Positions 39,121 through 51,457 of a DNA stretch of 64,000 bases are shown here, one piece after another. The translations under genes were made by a program, and so were the position numbers. The notes beneath the pieces were generated by a model that was given only the letters and a program-made list of their open reading frames with translations, made no database searches and was not told the DNA's origin. The first letter of the stretch is position 1; each line of letters starts with the position of its first letter. Source of the stretch: Serinus canaria. Taxonomy: Eukaryota > Chordata > Aves > Passeriformes > Fringillidae. The stretch lies in the NCBI RefSeq assembly GCF_022539315.1, contig NC_066338.1, forward strand, positions 1,798,001 through 1,862,000. The letters run 5' to 3'.

Positions 39121-39379
39121 CATTGCGCAGGAGGCCTCCTAGGACCAAGCTGGCAGCAGTGTAAACTTGGCCTGGTTTGAGAGTGCCAAGTACCTCCTGC
39201 AATCTGACACCATGGACCAGGGTTAGGGAGTCTTGTTTCCTGGGAAAAAGGCAGCATTGATGTTCCAGGGCCTGTGGCTCTGAGAAGCCTTCTGGCTCAA
39301 AAAATTCCACATTGCGCAGGACGCCTCCCAGGGGCAAGCTGGCACCAGTGGAAACTTGGGCTGGTTTGAGAGTGCCAAG

Positions 39380-40250
39380 TAACTCCTGAAAACTGACACC
39401 TAGAACAGAGTTGGGGAATCTTGTTTCTTCAGGAAAATGGGCGGTGTTGGTGTTCCAGGGACTGTGACTCCGAACATCCTCCTGGCTCAAAAATTCCGCA
39501 TTGCGCAGGATGCCTCCCAGACGCAAGATGGCACCAGCGCCCAATTGGGCTGGTTTGAGAGTGCCAAGTACCTCATTCAATCTGAAACCTAGAAACAGGT
39601 TTTGTGAGCTATGTTTCCAGGGAAAAGGGGCAGCGTTGTTTGTTCTAGGGCCTGTGGCTCACAGCAGCCTTCTGGCTCAAAAAATTCCACATTGCGCACG
39701 ATGCATCTCAGACGTAAGCTGGCACCAGCGCCCACATGGGCTGGTTTGAGAGTGCCAAGTACCTCCTGCAAACTGACACCTAGAACCAGGGTTGGTGATT
39801 TATGTTTGCAGGCAAAAGGGGCAGCGTTGTTTGTTTCAGGGCCTGTGGCTCGGAGCATCCTACTCTCTCCTAAAATTCTGCATTGTGCAGGATGCCTCCC
39901 AGACCCAAGCTGGCAGCAGTGCCAACTTGGGCTGGTTTGAGAGTGCCAAGTACCTCCTGCAAACTGACTCCTAGAACTACGGTTGGTGAGTTATACAAAC
40001 CTGGGAAATGGGGCAAAGTTTTTGTTCCAGGGCTTTGGCTCAGAGCAGCCTTCTGGCTCCTAAAATTCCGCATTGCGCCGGATGCCTCCCAGGACCAAGC
40101 TGGCACCAGTGCCAATTTGGGCTGGTTTGAGAATGCCAAGTACCTCCTGAAAACTGACCCCTACAACCAGGGTTGGTGAGTCTTGTTTCTCCAGGAAAAC
40201 AGGCAGTGGTGTTGTTCCAGGGCCTGTGGCTCAGAGCAGCCTTCTGGCTC
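39380..40250 (-). repeat. Segment duplicated again at 46.1-46.95 kb (offset 6.70 kb)
   Basis: GGTTGGTGAGTTATACAAAC at 39981 recurs at 46681, an offset of 6700 bp or 35 monomers. Neighbouring markers keep the same order: GTGCCAAGTACCTCATTC near 39550, GTTCTAGGGCCTGTGGCTC near 39640, AGACGTAAGCTGGCACC near 39712. The other copy carries each with small changes. After about 40250 the offset drops to 34 monomers, because one extra monomer with GCAGGATATCTCCCAG is present here. Confidence 0.85.
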
Positions 40251-40351
40251 AAAAAATTCCACAGTGCGCAGGATATCTCCCAGACCCAAGCTGGCAGCAG
40301 TTCCAACTCTGGCTGGATTGAGAGTGCCAAGTACCTCCTGCAAACTGACCC

Positions 40352-40930
40352 CTAGAGCCAGGGTTGGTGAGTCTTGTTTCTCCAGGAAAACAGGCAGTGG
40401 TGGTGTTCCAGGGCCTGTGGCTCAGAGCAGCCTTCTGGCTCAAAAAATTCCACAGTGCGCAGGATGCCTCCCAGATGAAAGCTGGCACCAGTGACAGCTC
40501 TGGCTGGTTTGAGAGTGACAAGTACCTCCTGCAATCTGAAACCTAGAAACAGGGTTGGTGAGCTCTGTTTCCAGGGAAAAAGGGCAGTGTTGTTTGTTTC
40601 ATGGCCTGTGGCTCGGAGCATCCTTCTCTCTCTTAAAATTCCGCATTGCGCAGGATGCCTCCCAGACCAGAGCTGGCAGCAGTGCCAACATGGGCTTGTT
40701 TGTGAGTGCCAAGAACCTCCTGCCAACTGACTCCTAGACTTAGGTTTAGTGAGTTTTCCAAACTTGGGAAATGGGGCAAAGGTTTTTTTCCAGGGCTTGA
40801 GGCACAGAGCAGCCTTCTGGCTCCTAAAATTCCGAATTGCGCAGGAGGCCTCCCAGGACCAAGCTGGCACAAGTGCCAACTCTGGCTGTATAGAGAATGC
40901 CAAGTACCTCCTCAAATCTGACTCCTAGAG
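40352..40930 (-). repeat. 3-monomer cassette, copy 1 of 3
   Basis: This stretch contains TTCCACAGTGCGCAGG, CCCAGATGAAAGCTGGC, TTCATGGCCTGTGGCTC and CTCTCTCTTAAAATTCC in order. It has clear counterparts at 46861-47437 and 50881-51457 with the same order and length, at offsets of about 34 and 21 monomers. The equal spurious 187-codon open frames in all three reflect this shared length. It shows block-wise duplication of a fixed set of monomers. Confidence 0.85.
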
Positions 40931-41019
40931 CTAGGGTTGGTGAGTTTTACAAACCTGGGAAACGAGGCAAAGTTTTTGTTCCGGGGCTTGTGGCTCAGAG
41001 CAGCCTTCTGGCGTATAAA

Positions 41020-41670
41020 ATTCTGCATTGCGCAGGAGGCCTCCAAGGACCAAGCTGGCACCAGAGCCAAATCTGGCTAGATTGAAAGTGCCAAGTACCC
41101 CCTGCAAACTGACACCATGAACCAGGGTTGGTGAGTCTTGTTTCCAGGGAAAACGGGCAGCGATGCGTTGGTGTTCCAGGGCCTGTGGCTCAGAGCAGCC
41201 TTCTGGCTCCTAAAATTCCGCATTGCGCAGGAGGCCTCCCAGACCCATGCTGCCCCCATTGCCAACCTGGGCTGGTTTGAGAGTGCCAAGTAACTCCTGC
41301 AATCTGACCCCATGATCCAGGGTTAGTGAGCTTTGTTTGCAGTGAATGGGGCAGCATTGGTGATCCAGGGCCTGTGGCTCAGAGAAGCCAACTCTCTCCT
41401 AAAATTCCGCAATTTGCAGGATGCCTCCCAGACCCAAGCTTTAGGCAGAGCCAACTTGGTCTTGTTTCAGAGTGCCAAGTATCTCCTGAAAACTGACCCC
41501 TAGAACCAGGGTTGGTGAGTCTTGTTTCTCAGGGAAAACGGGCGGTGTTGGTGTTCCAGGGCTTGTGGCTCAGAGCAGCCTTCTGGCTCAAAAAATTCCG
41601 CAGTGCGCAGGATGCCTCCCAGATGAAAGCTGGCACCAGTGCCAACTTGGGCTGGTTTGAGAGTTCCAAG
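41020..41670 (-). repeat. Segment duplicated again at 50.40-51.05 kb (offset 9.38 kb)
   Basis: CTCCAAGGACCAAGCTGG at 41041 matches 50422, and AAAATTCCGCAATTTGCAGG at 41401 matches 50782; both offsets are 9381 bp, 49 monomers. The pair shares CTGGCTAGATTGAAAGTGCC and the unusual CCCAAGCTTTAGGCAGAG, which replaces the dyad. Confidence 0.88.
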
Positions 41671-41719
41671 TACCTCCTGAAAACTGACTCCAAGAAAAAC
41701 GGTTGGTGAGTCTTGCTTC

Positions 41720-42200
41720 CAGGAAAAAGTTGCAGCGATGCGTTGGTGTTCCAGGGCTTGTGGCTCAGAGCAGCCTTCTGCCTCCTAAAATTCCGCATTG
41801 CGCAGGATGCCTCCCAGGACCAAGCTGGCACCAGTGCCAAATCTGGCTGGATTGAGAATGCCAAGTACCTCCTGCCAACTGAATCTAAAATCTAGGGTTG
41901 GTGAATTATCCAAACCTGGGAAATGGGGCAAAGATTTTGTTCCAGTACTTGAGGCTCAGAGCAGCCTTCTGGCTCCTAAAATTCTGCATTGCGCAGAAGG
42001 CCTCCCAGGACCAAGCTGGGACCAGTGCCAACTCTGGCTGGATTGAGCGTGTCAAGTACCTCCTGCAAACTGGCTCCTAGAACTAGGGTTGGTGAGTTGT
42101 CCAAACCTGGGAAATAGGGCAAAGATTTAGTTCCAGGGCTTGAGGCTTAATGCAGCCTTCTGGCTCCTAAAATTCTGCATTGCGCAGGATGCCTCCAGGA
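41720..42200 (-). repeat. Segment duplicated at 44.21-44.69 kb (offset 2490 bp)
   Basis: GCGCAGAAGGCCTCCCAGG at 41991 recurs at 44481, exactly 2490 bp or 13 monomers away. Both copies share GATTGAGCGTGTCAAGTACC, CCAGTACTTGAGGCTCAG and GGCTTGAGGCTTAATGCAGC. The left array holds the same run in inverted order near 9830-10130, which links all three. Confidence 0.9.
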
Positions 42201-44199
42201 CCAAGCTGGCACCAGTGCAAACTTGGGCTGGTTTGAGAGTGCCAAGTACCTCCTGCAAACTGACTCCTAGAACCAGGGTTGGTGAGTCTTGTTTCCAGGG
42301 AAAAAGGGCAGTGATGCATTGGTGTTCCAGGGCCTGTGGCTCGGAGCAGCCTTCTGGGTCCTAAAATTCCGCATTGTGCAGGATGCCTTCCAGGACTAAG
42401 CTGGCACCAGTAGAAACTTGGGCTGGTTTTAGAGTGCCAAGTACCTCCTGCAATCTGACCCGTAGATCCAGGGTTGGTGAGTCTTGTTTCTCCAGGAAAA
42501 TGGGTGGTGTTCGTGTTCCAGGGCCTGTGGCTCGGAGCAGCCTTCTGGCCCAAAAAATTCCACATTTCGCAGGATGCCTCCCAGAGGCGAGCTGGCACCA
42601 GTGGAAAGTTGGGCTGGTTTGAGAGTGCCAAGAACCTCCTTCAATCTGACACCATGAACCAGGGTTAGTGAGTCTTGTTTCCTGGGAAAAGGGCAGCATT
42701 GTTGTTCCAGGGCCTGTGGCTCGGAGAAGCCTTCTGGCTCCCAAAATTCCGCATTGCGCAGGATGCCTCCCAGAGGCAAGTTGGCACCAGTGCAAATTTG
42801 GGCTGGTTTGAGAGTGCCAAGTACCTCCTGCAATCTGACACCATGAACCAGGGTTAGTGAGCTTTGTTTCCAGGGAAAGGGGCAGCATTGGTGATCCAGG
42901 GCCTGTGGCCTAGAGAAGCCTTCTGGCCCAAAAAATTGCACATTTCGCAGGATGCCTCCCCGAGGTTAGCTGCCACCAGTGGAAACTTGGGCTGGTTTGA
43001 GAGTGCCAAGTCCCTCCTCCAAAGTGACTCCTAGAACAAGGGTTGGTGAGTCTGGCTTTCAGGAAGAAGGTGCAGCATTGCGTTGGTGTTCCAGGGCTTG
43101 TGGCTCAGAGCAGCCTTCTGGCTCCTAAAATTCCGCATTGTGCAGGATGCCTCCCAAGACCAAGCTGGCACCAGTGCCAACTTGGGCTGGTTGGAGAGTG
43201 CCAAGTACCTCCTGAAAACTGACACCTAGAACCAGGGTTGGTGCGTCTTGTTTCACCAGGAAAACAGGCGTTGTTTTTTGTTCCAAGTCCTGGGGCCCAG
43301 AGAAGCCTTCTGGCTCCTAAAATTCCGAATTGCGCAGGATGCCTCCAAGACCCAAGCTGGCAGCAGTGCCAAATTTGGCTTGTTTGTGAGTGCCAAGTAC
43401 CTCCTGCAATCTGACACAATGGACCAGGGTTAGTGAGTCTTATTTCCTGGGAAAAGGGCAGCATTGTTGTTCCAGGGCCTGTGGCTCAGAGAAGCTTTCT
43501 GGCTCAAAAAATTCCGCATTGCGCAGGACGCCTCCCAGAGGCAAGCTGGCACCAGTGCAAATTCGGGCTGGTTTGAGAGTGCCAAGTACCTCCTGCAATC
43601 TGACACCATGAACCAGGGTTAGTGAGCTTTGTTTCCAGGGAAAGGGGCAGCATTGGTGATCCGGGGCCTGTGGCTCAGAGCAGCCTTCTGGCCCAAAAAA
43701 TTCCACATTTCGCAGGATGCCTCCCAGCGGCGAGTTGGCACCAGTGGAAACTTGGGCTGGTTTGAGAGTGCCAAGTCCCTCCTGCAAAGTGACTCCTAGA
43801 ACAAGGGTTGGTGTGTCTGGCTTTCAGGAAGAAGGTGCAGCATTGCGTTGGTGTTCCAGGGCTTGTGGCTCAGAGCAGCCTTCTGGCTCCTAAAATTCCG
43901 CATTGTGCAGGATGCCTCCCAGGACCAAGCTGGCACCAGTGCCAACTTGGGCTGGTTGGAGAGTGCCAAGTACCTCCTGAAACTGACACCTAGAACCAGG
44001 GTTGGTGCGTCCTGTTTCACCAGGAAAACAGGCGTTGTTTGTGTCCCAAGTCCTGGGGCCCAGAGCAGCCTTCTGGCTCCTAAAATTCTGCATTGCGCAG
44101 GATGCCTCCCAGGCCCAAGCTGGCAGCAGTGCGAACTCTGGCTGGTTTGAGAGTTCCAAGTACCTCCTGAAAACTGACTCCAAGTACCAGGGTTGGTGA

Positions 44200-44690
44200 G
44201 TCTTGCTTCCAGGAAAAAGTTGCAGCGATGCGTTGGTGTTGCAGGGCTTGTGGCTCAGAGCAGCCTTCTGGCTCCTAAAATTCCGCATTGCTCAGGATGC
44301 CTCCCAGGACCAAGCTGGCACCAGTGCCAAATCTGGCTGGATTGAGAATGCCAAGTACCTCCTGCCAACTGAATCCTAAATCTAGGATTGGTGAGTTATC
44401 CAAACCTGGGAAATGGGGCAAAGATTTTGTTCCAGTACTTGAGGCTCAGAGCAGCCTTCTGGCTCCTAAAATTCTGCATTGCGCAGAAGGCCTCCCAGGA
44501 CCAAGCTGGGACCAGTGCCAACTCTGGCTGGATTGAGCGTGTCAAGTACCTCCTGCAAACTGGCTCCTAGAACTAGGGTTGGTGAGTTTTCCAAACCTGG
44601 GAAATAGGGCAAAGATTTAGTTCCAGGGCTTGAGGCTTAATGCAGCCTTCTGGCTCCTAAAATTCTGCATTGCGCAGGATGCCTCCCAGG
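44200..44690 (-). repeat. Second copy of the 13-monomer-offset segment
   Basis: It matches 41720-42200 with few differences, including the marker at 44481. Continuing toward lower coordinates, this copy extends into CCTGGGGCCCAGAGCAGCC at about 44052, whose counterpart in the left array is near 10413 (GGGCCCCAGGACTTGG). This is therefore the better inverted partner of left-array 9.9-11.0 kb. Confidence 0.88.
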
Positions 44691-46099
44691 ACCTAGCCGG
44701 AACCAGTGCCAAATCATGCTGGATTCAGAGTGCCAAGTACCTCCTGAAAACTGAAACCAGGAACAAGGGTTGGTGAGCTTTGTTTCCAGGAAAAAGGGCC
44801 AGTGTTGCGTTGGTGTTCCAGGGCTTGTGGCTGGGAGCAGCCTTCTGGCTCCTAAAATTCCGCATTGTGCAGGATGCCTCCCAGGACCAAGCTGGCACCA
44901 GTGCCAACTCAGGCTGGTTTGAGAATGCCAAGTACCTCCTGAAAACTGACCCCTAGAACCAGGGTTGGTGAGTTTTCCAAACCTGGGAAATGGGGCAAAG
45001 ATTTTGTTCCAGGGCTTGTGGCTCAGAGCAGCCTTCTGCCTCCTAAAATTCCGCATTGTGCAGCATGCCTCCCAGGACCATGCTGCCCCCATTGCCAACC
45101 TGGGCTGGTTTGAGTGTGACAAGTACCTCTTGTAAACTGACGCCTAGTAACAGGGTTGGTGCGTCTTGTTTCTCAAGGAAAACAGGCGTTGTTTGTTTTC
45201 CCGGGCACGGGGCTTGGAGCCGCCTTCGGGCTCCTAAAATTCCGCATTGCACAGGATGCCTCCCAGGACCAAGCTGGCACCAGTGCCAACTCAGGCTGGT
45301 TTGGGAGTGCCAAGTACCTCCTGAAACCTGACACCTAGAACTAGGGTTGGTGAGTTGTCCAAACCTCGGAAATGGGGCAAAGTTTTTGTTCCAGGGCTTG
45401 TGGCTCAGAGCAGCCTTCTGACTCCTAAAATTCGGCATTGTGCAGGATGCCTCCCAGGACCATGCTGCCCCCATTGCCAACTTATGGTGGTTTGAGAGTG
45501 CCATGTACCTCCTGAAAACTGACACCTGGAACCACGGTTGGTGCGCCTTGTTTCTCCAGGAAAATGGGCGTTGTTTTTGTTCCAGGGCCTGTGGCTCGGA
45601 GCAGCCTTCTGGCTCCTAAAATTCTGCATTGCGCAGGAGGCCTCCCAGGCCCCAGCTGGGAGCAGTGCCAACTCTGGGTGGATTGAGAGTGCCAAGTACC
45701 TCCTGCAAACTGACTCCTAGAACTAGGGTTGGTGAGTTTTACAAACCTGGGGAATGGAGCAAAGTTTTTGTTCCGGTGCTTGTGGCTCAGAGCAGCCTTC
45801 TGGCTCCTAAAATTCTGCAATGTGCAGGATGCCTCCCAGGACCATGCTGCCCCAATTGCCAACCTGGGCTGGTTTGAGAGTGCTACGTACCTCCTGAAAA
45901 CTGACACCTAGAACCAGGGTTGGTGCGTCTTGTTTCTCCAGGAAAACAGGCGTTGTTGGTGTTCCCGGGCCCGGGGCTCAGAGCAGCCTTCTGGCTCCTA
46001 AAATTCTGCATTGTGCAGGATGCCTCCCAGGACAAAGCTGGCACCAGTGCCAACTTGGGCTTGTTTGAGAGTGCCAAGTACCTCCTGAAAACTGACCCC

Positions 46100-46950
46100 T
46101 AGAACAGAATTGGTGGGTCATGTTTCTTCAGGAAAATGGGCGGTATTGGTGTTCCAGGGCCTGCGGCTCTGAGCAGCCATCTGGCCAAAAAGATTCCGCA
46201 TTTTGCGGGATGCCTTCCAAGACTAATCTGGCAGCAGTGGAAACTTGGCCTGGTTTGAGAGTGCCAAGTACCTCATTCAATCTGAAACCTAGAACCAGAG
46301 ATGGTGAGCTATGTTTCCAGGGAAAAGGGGCAGCGTTGGTTGTTCTAGGGCCTGTTGCTCACAGCAGCCTTCTGGCTCAAAAAATTCCACATTGCGCAGG
46401 ATGCCTCTCAGACGTAAGCTGGCACCAGTGCCCACATGGGCTGGTTTGAGAGTGACAAGTACCTCCTGCAAACTGACCCCTAGAACCAGGGTTGGTGAGT
46501 TATGTTTGCAGGCAAAGGGGGCAGCGTTGTTTGTTTCAGGGCGTGTGGCTTGGAGGATCCTACTCTCTCCTAAAATTCTGCATTGTGCAGGATGCCTCCC
46601 AGACCCAAGCTGGCAGCAGTGCAAACTTGGGCTGGTTTGAGAGTGCCAAGTACCTCCTGCAAACTGACTCCTAGAACTACGGTTGGTGAGTTATACAAAC
46701 CTGGGAAATGGGGCAAAGTTTTTGTTCCAGGGCTTTGGCTCAGAGCCGCCTTCTGGCTCCTAAAATTCCGCATTGCGCCGGATGCCTCCCAGGACCAAGC
46801 TGGCACCAGAGCCAATTTGGGCTGGTTTGAGAATGCCAGGTACCTCCTGAAAACTGACCCCTAGAACCAGGGTTGGTGAGTCTTGTTTCTCCAGGAAAAG
46901 GGGCGGTGTTGGTGTTCCAGGGCCTGTGGCTCAGAGCAGCCTTCTGGCTC
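46100..46950 (-). repeat. Second copy of the 6.70-kb-offset segment
   Basis: It pairs with 39380-40250 through GGTTGGTGAGTTATACAAAC at 46681 and the surrounding monomer order. Its own differences include GGTTGGTGAGTTATGTTTGC and GGGCGTGTGGCTTGGAGG near 46540. Confidence 0.85.
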
Positions 46951-47437
46951 AAAAAATTCTACAGTGCGCAGGATGCCTCCCAGATGAAAGCTGGCACCAG
47001 TGACAGCTCTGGCTGGTTTGAGAGGGCCACGTACCTCCTGCAATCTGAAACCTAGAACTAGGTTTGGTGAGCTATGTTTCCAGGGATAAGGGGCAGCATT
47101 GTTTTTTTCATGGCCTGTGTCTCGGAGCATCCTACTCTCTTCTAAAATTCCGCATTGCGCAGGATATGTCCCAGACCCAAGCTGGCAGCAGAGCCAACAT
47201 GGGCTTGTTTGAGAGTGCAAAGTACCTCCTGCAAACTGACTCCTAGAATTAGGGTTGGTGAGTTTTCCAAACCTGGGAAATGGGACAAAGATTTTGTTCC
47301 AGGGCTTGTGGCTCAGAGCAGCCTTCTGGCTCCTAAAATTCCGCATTGCGCAGGATGCCTCCCAGGACCAAGCTGGCACCAGTGCCCACTCTGGCTGGAT
47401 TGAGAGTGCCAAGTACCTCCTCAAATCTGACTCCTAG
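46861..47437 (-). repeat. 3-monomer cassette, copy 2 of 3
   Basis: It has the same monomer order as 40352-40930 and 50881-51457. Distinguishing changes include TTCTACAGTGCGCAGG, GAGAGGGCCACGTACC and GCAGGATATGTCCCAGACC. Confidence 0.83.
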
Positions 47438-48168
47438 AACTAGGGTTGGTGAGTTTTCCAAACCTGAGAAATGGTACAAAGATTTTGTTCCAGGACTTGT
47501 GGCTCAGAGCAGCCTTCTGGCTCCTAAAATTCCGCATTGTGCAGCATGCCTCCCAGGACCATGCTGCCCAAATTGCCAACCTGGGCTGGTTTGAGAGTGC
47601 CAAGTACCTCTTGTAAACTCACACTGGGAAGCAGGGTTGGTGCGTCTTGTTTCTACAGGAAAACAGGTTGTTTGTGTTCCCGGGCCCGGGGCTTGGAGCA
47701 GCCTTCTGGCTCCTAAAATTCTGCATTGCACAGGATGCCTCCCAGGACCAAGCTGGCACCAGTGCCAAGTCAGGCTGGTTTGGGAGTGCCAAGTACCTCC
47801 TGAAAACTGACTCCAAGTACCAGGGTTGGTGAGTCTTGCTTCAAGGAAAAAGTTGCAGCGTTGCGTTGGTGTTCCAGGGCTTGTGGCTCAAAGCAGCCTT
47901 CTGGTTCCTAAAAGTCCGCATTGTGCAGGATGCCTCCCAGGACAAAGCTGGCACCAGTGCCAACTCTATCTGGTTTGAGAGTGCCAAGTACCTCCTGCAA
48001 CCTGAAACCTAGAACCAGGGTTGGTGAGCTATGTTTCCAGGGAAAAGGGGCAGCGTTGTTTTGTCAGGGCCTCTGCCTCGGAGCATCCTACTCTCTCCTA
48101 AAATTCTGCATTGCGCAGGATGCCTCCCAGACCCAAGCTGGCACTAGTGCCAACTTGGGCTTGTTTGA

Positions 48169-48182
48169 GAGTGCCGAGTGCC
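48169..48182 (-). repeat. Inverted counterpart of the 7-bp duplication at 12037
   Basis: GAGTGCCGAGTGCC is the exact reverse complement of 12037-12050. The adjacent dyad reads GGCACTAGTGCC, as in the left copy. A shared rare duplication plus a shared rare substitution makes common origin very likely. Confidence 0.9.
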
Positions 48183-50399
48183 AAGTACCTCCTGCAAACT
48201 GAGTCCTAGAACTAGGGTTGGTGAGTTTTCCAAACCTGGGAAATGGGGCAAACATTTTCTTCCAGGGCTTGAGGCACAGAGCAGCATTCTGGCTCCTAAA
48301 ATTCTGCATTGCGCAGGAGGCCTCCCAGGCCCAAGCTGGCAACAGTGCCAACTCTGGCTGGATTGAGAGTTCCAAGTACCTCCTGAAAACTGACACCTAG
48401 AACTAGGGTTGGTGAATTGTCCAAACCTGGGAAATGGGTCAAAGATTTTGTTCCAGGGCTTGAGGCACAGAGCAGCCTTCTGGCTCCTAAAATTCCGCAT
48501 TGTGCAGGATGCCTCCCAGGACCATGCTGCCCCCATTGCCAACTTATGGTGGTTTGAGAGTGCCAAGTACCTCCTGAAAACTGACACCTAGAACCAGGGT
48601 TGTTGTGTCTTGTTTCTCCAGGAAAACGGGCGTTGTTTTTGTTCCAGGGCCTGTGGCTCAGAGCAGCATTCTGGCTCCTAAAATTCTGCATTGCGCAGGA
48701 TGCCTCCCAGGCCCAAGCTGGCACCAGTGCCAACTCTGGCTGGATTGAGAGTGCCAAGTACCTCCTGCAAACTGACTCCTAGAACTAGGGTTGGTGAGTT
48801 TTACAAACCTGGGGAATGGAGCAAAGTTTGGTTCCGGTGCTTGTGGCTCAGAGCAGCCTTCTGGCTCCTAAAATTCCGCATTGCGCAGGATGCCTCCCAG
48901 GGCCATGCTGCCCCCATTGCCAACCTGGGCTGGTTTGAGAGTGCCAAGTACCTCCTGCAAACTGACACCTAGAACCAGGGTTGGGCGTCTTGTTTCTACA
49001 GGAAAACAGGCCTTGTTGGTGTTCCCCGGCCCGGGGCTCTGAGCAGCCTTCTGCCTCCTAAAATTCTGCATTGCGCAGGATGCCTCCCAGGACCAAGCTG
49101 GCACCAGTGGAAACTTGGGCTGGTTTGAGAGTGCCATGTACCTCCTGCAAACTGACTCCTAGAACTAGGCTTGGTGAGTCTTGTTTCCAGGGAAAAAGGG
49201 CAGCGTTTCGTTGGTGTTCCAGGGCTAGAGGCTCGGAGCAGCCTTCTGGGTCCTAAAATTCCGCATTGTGCAGGATGCCTTCCAGGACTAAGCTGGCAAC
49301 AGTAGAAACTTGGGCTGGTTTGAGAGTGCCAAGTACCTCCTGAAAACTGACCCCTAGATCCAGGGTTGGTGAGTCTTGTTTCTCCAGGAAAATGGGCGAT
49401 GTTCGTTTCCAGGGCCTGTGGCTCGGAGCAGCCTTCTGGCCCAAAAAATTCCACATTTCGCAGGATGCCTCCCAGAGGCGAGCTGGCACCAGTGGAAACT
49501 TGGGCTGGTTTGAGAGTGCCAAGAACCTCCTTCAATCTGACACCATGAACCAGGGTTAGTGAGCTTTGTTTCCAGGGAAAGGGGCAGCATTGGTGATCCA
49601 GGGCCTGTGCTTTAGAGCAGCCTTCCGGCTCCTAAAATTCCGCATTGTGCAGGATGCCTCCCAGGAACAAACTGGCACCAGTGCCAACTCTGGCTGCTTT
49701 GAGAGTGCCAAGTACCTCCTGCAAACTAACCCATAGAACCAGAGTTGGTGAGTCATGTTTCTTCAGCAAAACGGGCGGTGTTTGTGTTCCAGAGCCTGTG
49801 GCTCGGAGCCGCCTTCTGGCTCAAAAAATTCCGCATTGCACAGGATGCCTCCAAGGACCAAGCTGGCACCAGTGCACACTTGGGCTGGTTTGAGAGTGCC
49901 AATTACCTCCTTGAATCTGAAACCTAGAACCAGGGTTGGTGAGCTATGTTTCCAGAGAAAAGGGGCACCGTTGGTTGTTCCAGGGCCTGTGGCTCGGAGC
50001 ATCCTACTCTCTCCTAAAATTCCGCATTGCGCACGATGCCTCCCAGACCCAAGCTGTCGCCATTGCCAACTTGGGCTTGTTTGAGAGTGCCAAGTACCTC
50101 CTGAAAACAGACCCCTAGAACTAGGGTTGGTGAGTTTTTCAAACCTGGGAAATGGGGAGAAGGCTTTGTTCCATGGCTTGCGGCACAGGGCAGCCTTCTG
50201 GCTCCAAAAATTCTGCATTGCGCAGAAGGCCTCCCAGGCCCAAGCTGGGACCAGTGCCAACTCTGTCTGGATTGAGAGTGCCAAGTACCTCCTGCAAACT
50301 GTCTCCTAGAACTAGGGTTGGTGAGTTTTACAAACCTGGGGAAGGGAGCAAAGTTTTTGTTCCGCTGCTTGTGGCTCACAGCAGCCTTCTGGCGTATAA

Positions 50400-51050
50400 A
50401 ATTCAGCATTGCGCAGGCGGCCTCCAAGGACCAAGCTGGCACCAGAGCCAAATCTGGCTAGATTGAAAGTGCCAAGTACCTCCTGCAAACTGACACCATG
50501 AACCAGGGTTGATGAGTCTTGTTTCCAGGGAAAAAGGGCAGTGATGCATTGGTGTTCCAGGGCCTGTGGCTCAGAGCAGCCTTCTGGCTCCTAAAATTCC
50601 GCATGGCGCAAGAGGCCTCCCAGGACCAAGCTGGCACCAGTGCCAATTTGGGCTGGATTGTGAGTGCCAAGTACCTCCGTCAATCTGACCCCATGATCCA
50701 GGGTTAGTGAGCTTTGTTTCCAGTGAATGGGGCAGCATTGGTGATCCAGGTCCTGTGGCTCAGAGTAGCCTACACGCTCCTAAAATTCCGCAATTTGCAG
50801 GATGCCTCCCAGACCCAAGCTTTAGGCAGAGGCAACTTGGGCTTGTTTGAGAGTGCCAAGTACCTCCTGCAAACTGACCCCTAGAGCCAGGGTTGGTGAG
50901 TCTTGTTTCTCCAGGAAAACGGGCGGTTTTGGTGTTCCAGGGCCTGTGGCTCAGAGCAGCCTTCTGGCTCAAAAAATTCCACAGTGCGCAGGCTGCCTCC
51001 CAGATGAAAGCTGGCACCAGTGCCAACTTGGGCTGGTTTGAGAGTGCCAA
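50400..51050 (-). repeat. Second copy of the 9.38-kb-offset segment
   Basis: It pairs with 41020-41670 at a constant 9381-bp offset. Shared rare strings are CCCAAGCTTTAGGCAGAG and CTGGCTAGATTGAAAGTGCC. It continues directly into cassette copy 3. Confidence 0.87.
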
Positions 51051-51457
51051 GTACCTCCTGCAATCTGAAACCTAGAACTAGTTTTGGTGAGGTATGTTTC
51101 CAGGGAAAACCGGCAGCGTTCTTTGTTTTATGGCCTGTGGCTCGGAGCATCCTTCTCTCTCTTAAAATTCCGCATTGCGCAGGATGCCTCCCAGACCAAA
51201 GCTGGCAGCAGTGCCAACATGGGCTTCTTTGAGAGTGCAAAGTACCTCCTGTAAACTGACTCCTAGAACTAGGGTTGTTGAGTTTTCCAAACCTGGGAAA
51301 TGGGGCAAAGGTTTTTTTCCAGGGCTTGAGGCACAGAGCAGCCTTCTGGCTCCTAAAATTCCGCATTGCGCAGCAGGCCTCCCAGGCCCAAGCTGGCACC
51401 AGTGCCAACTCTGGCTGGATTGAGAGTGCCAAGTACCTCATCATATCTGACTCCTAG
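50881..51457 (-). repeat. 3-monomer cassette, copy 3 of 3
   Basis: It has the same order as copies 1 and 2. Distinguishing changes include GCGCAGGCTGCCTCC and GGTGAGGTATGTTTCC. It overlaps the end of the 9.38-kb-offset duplication, so the array was rearranged in more than one step. Confidence 0.83.
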
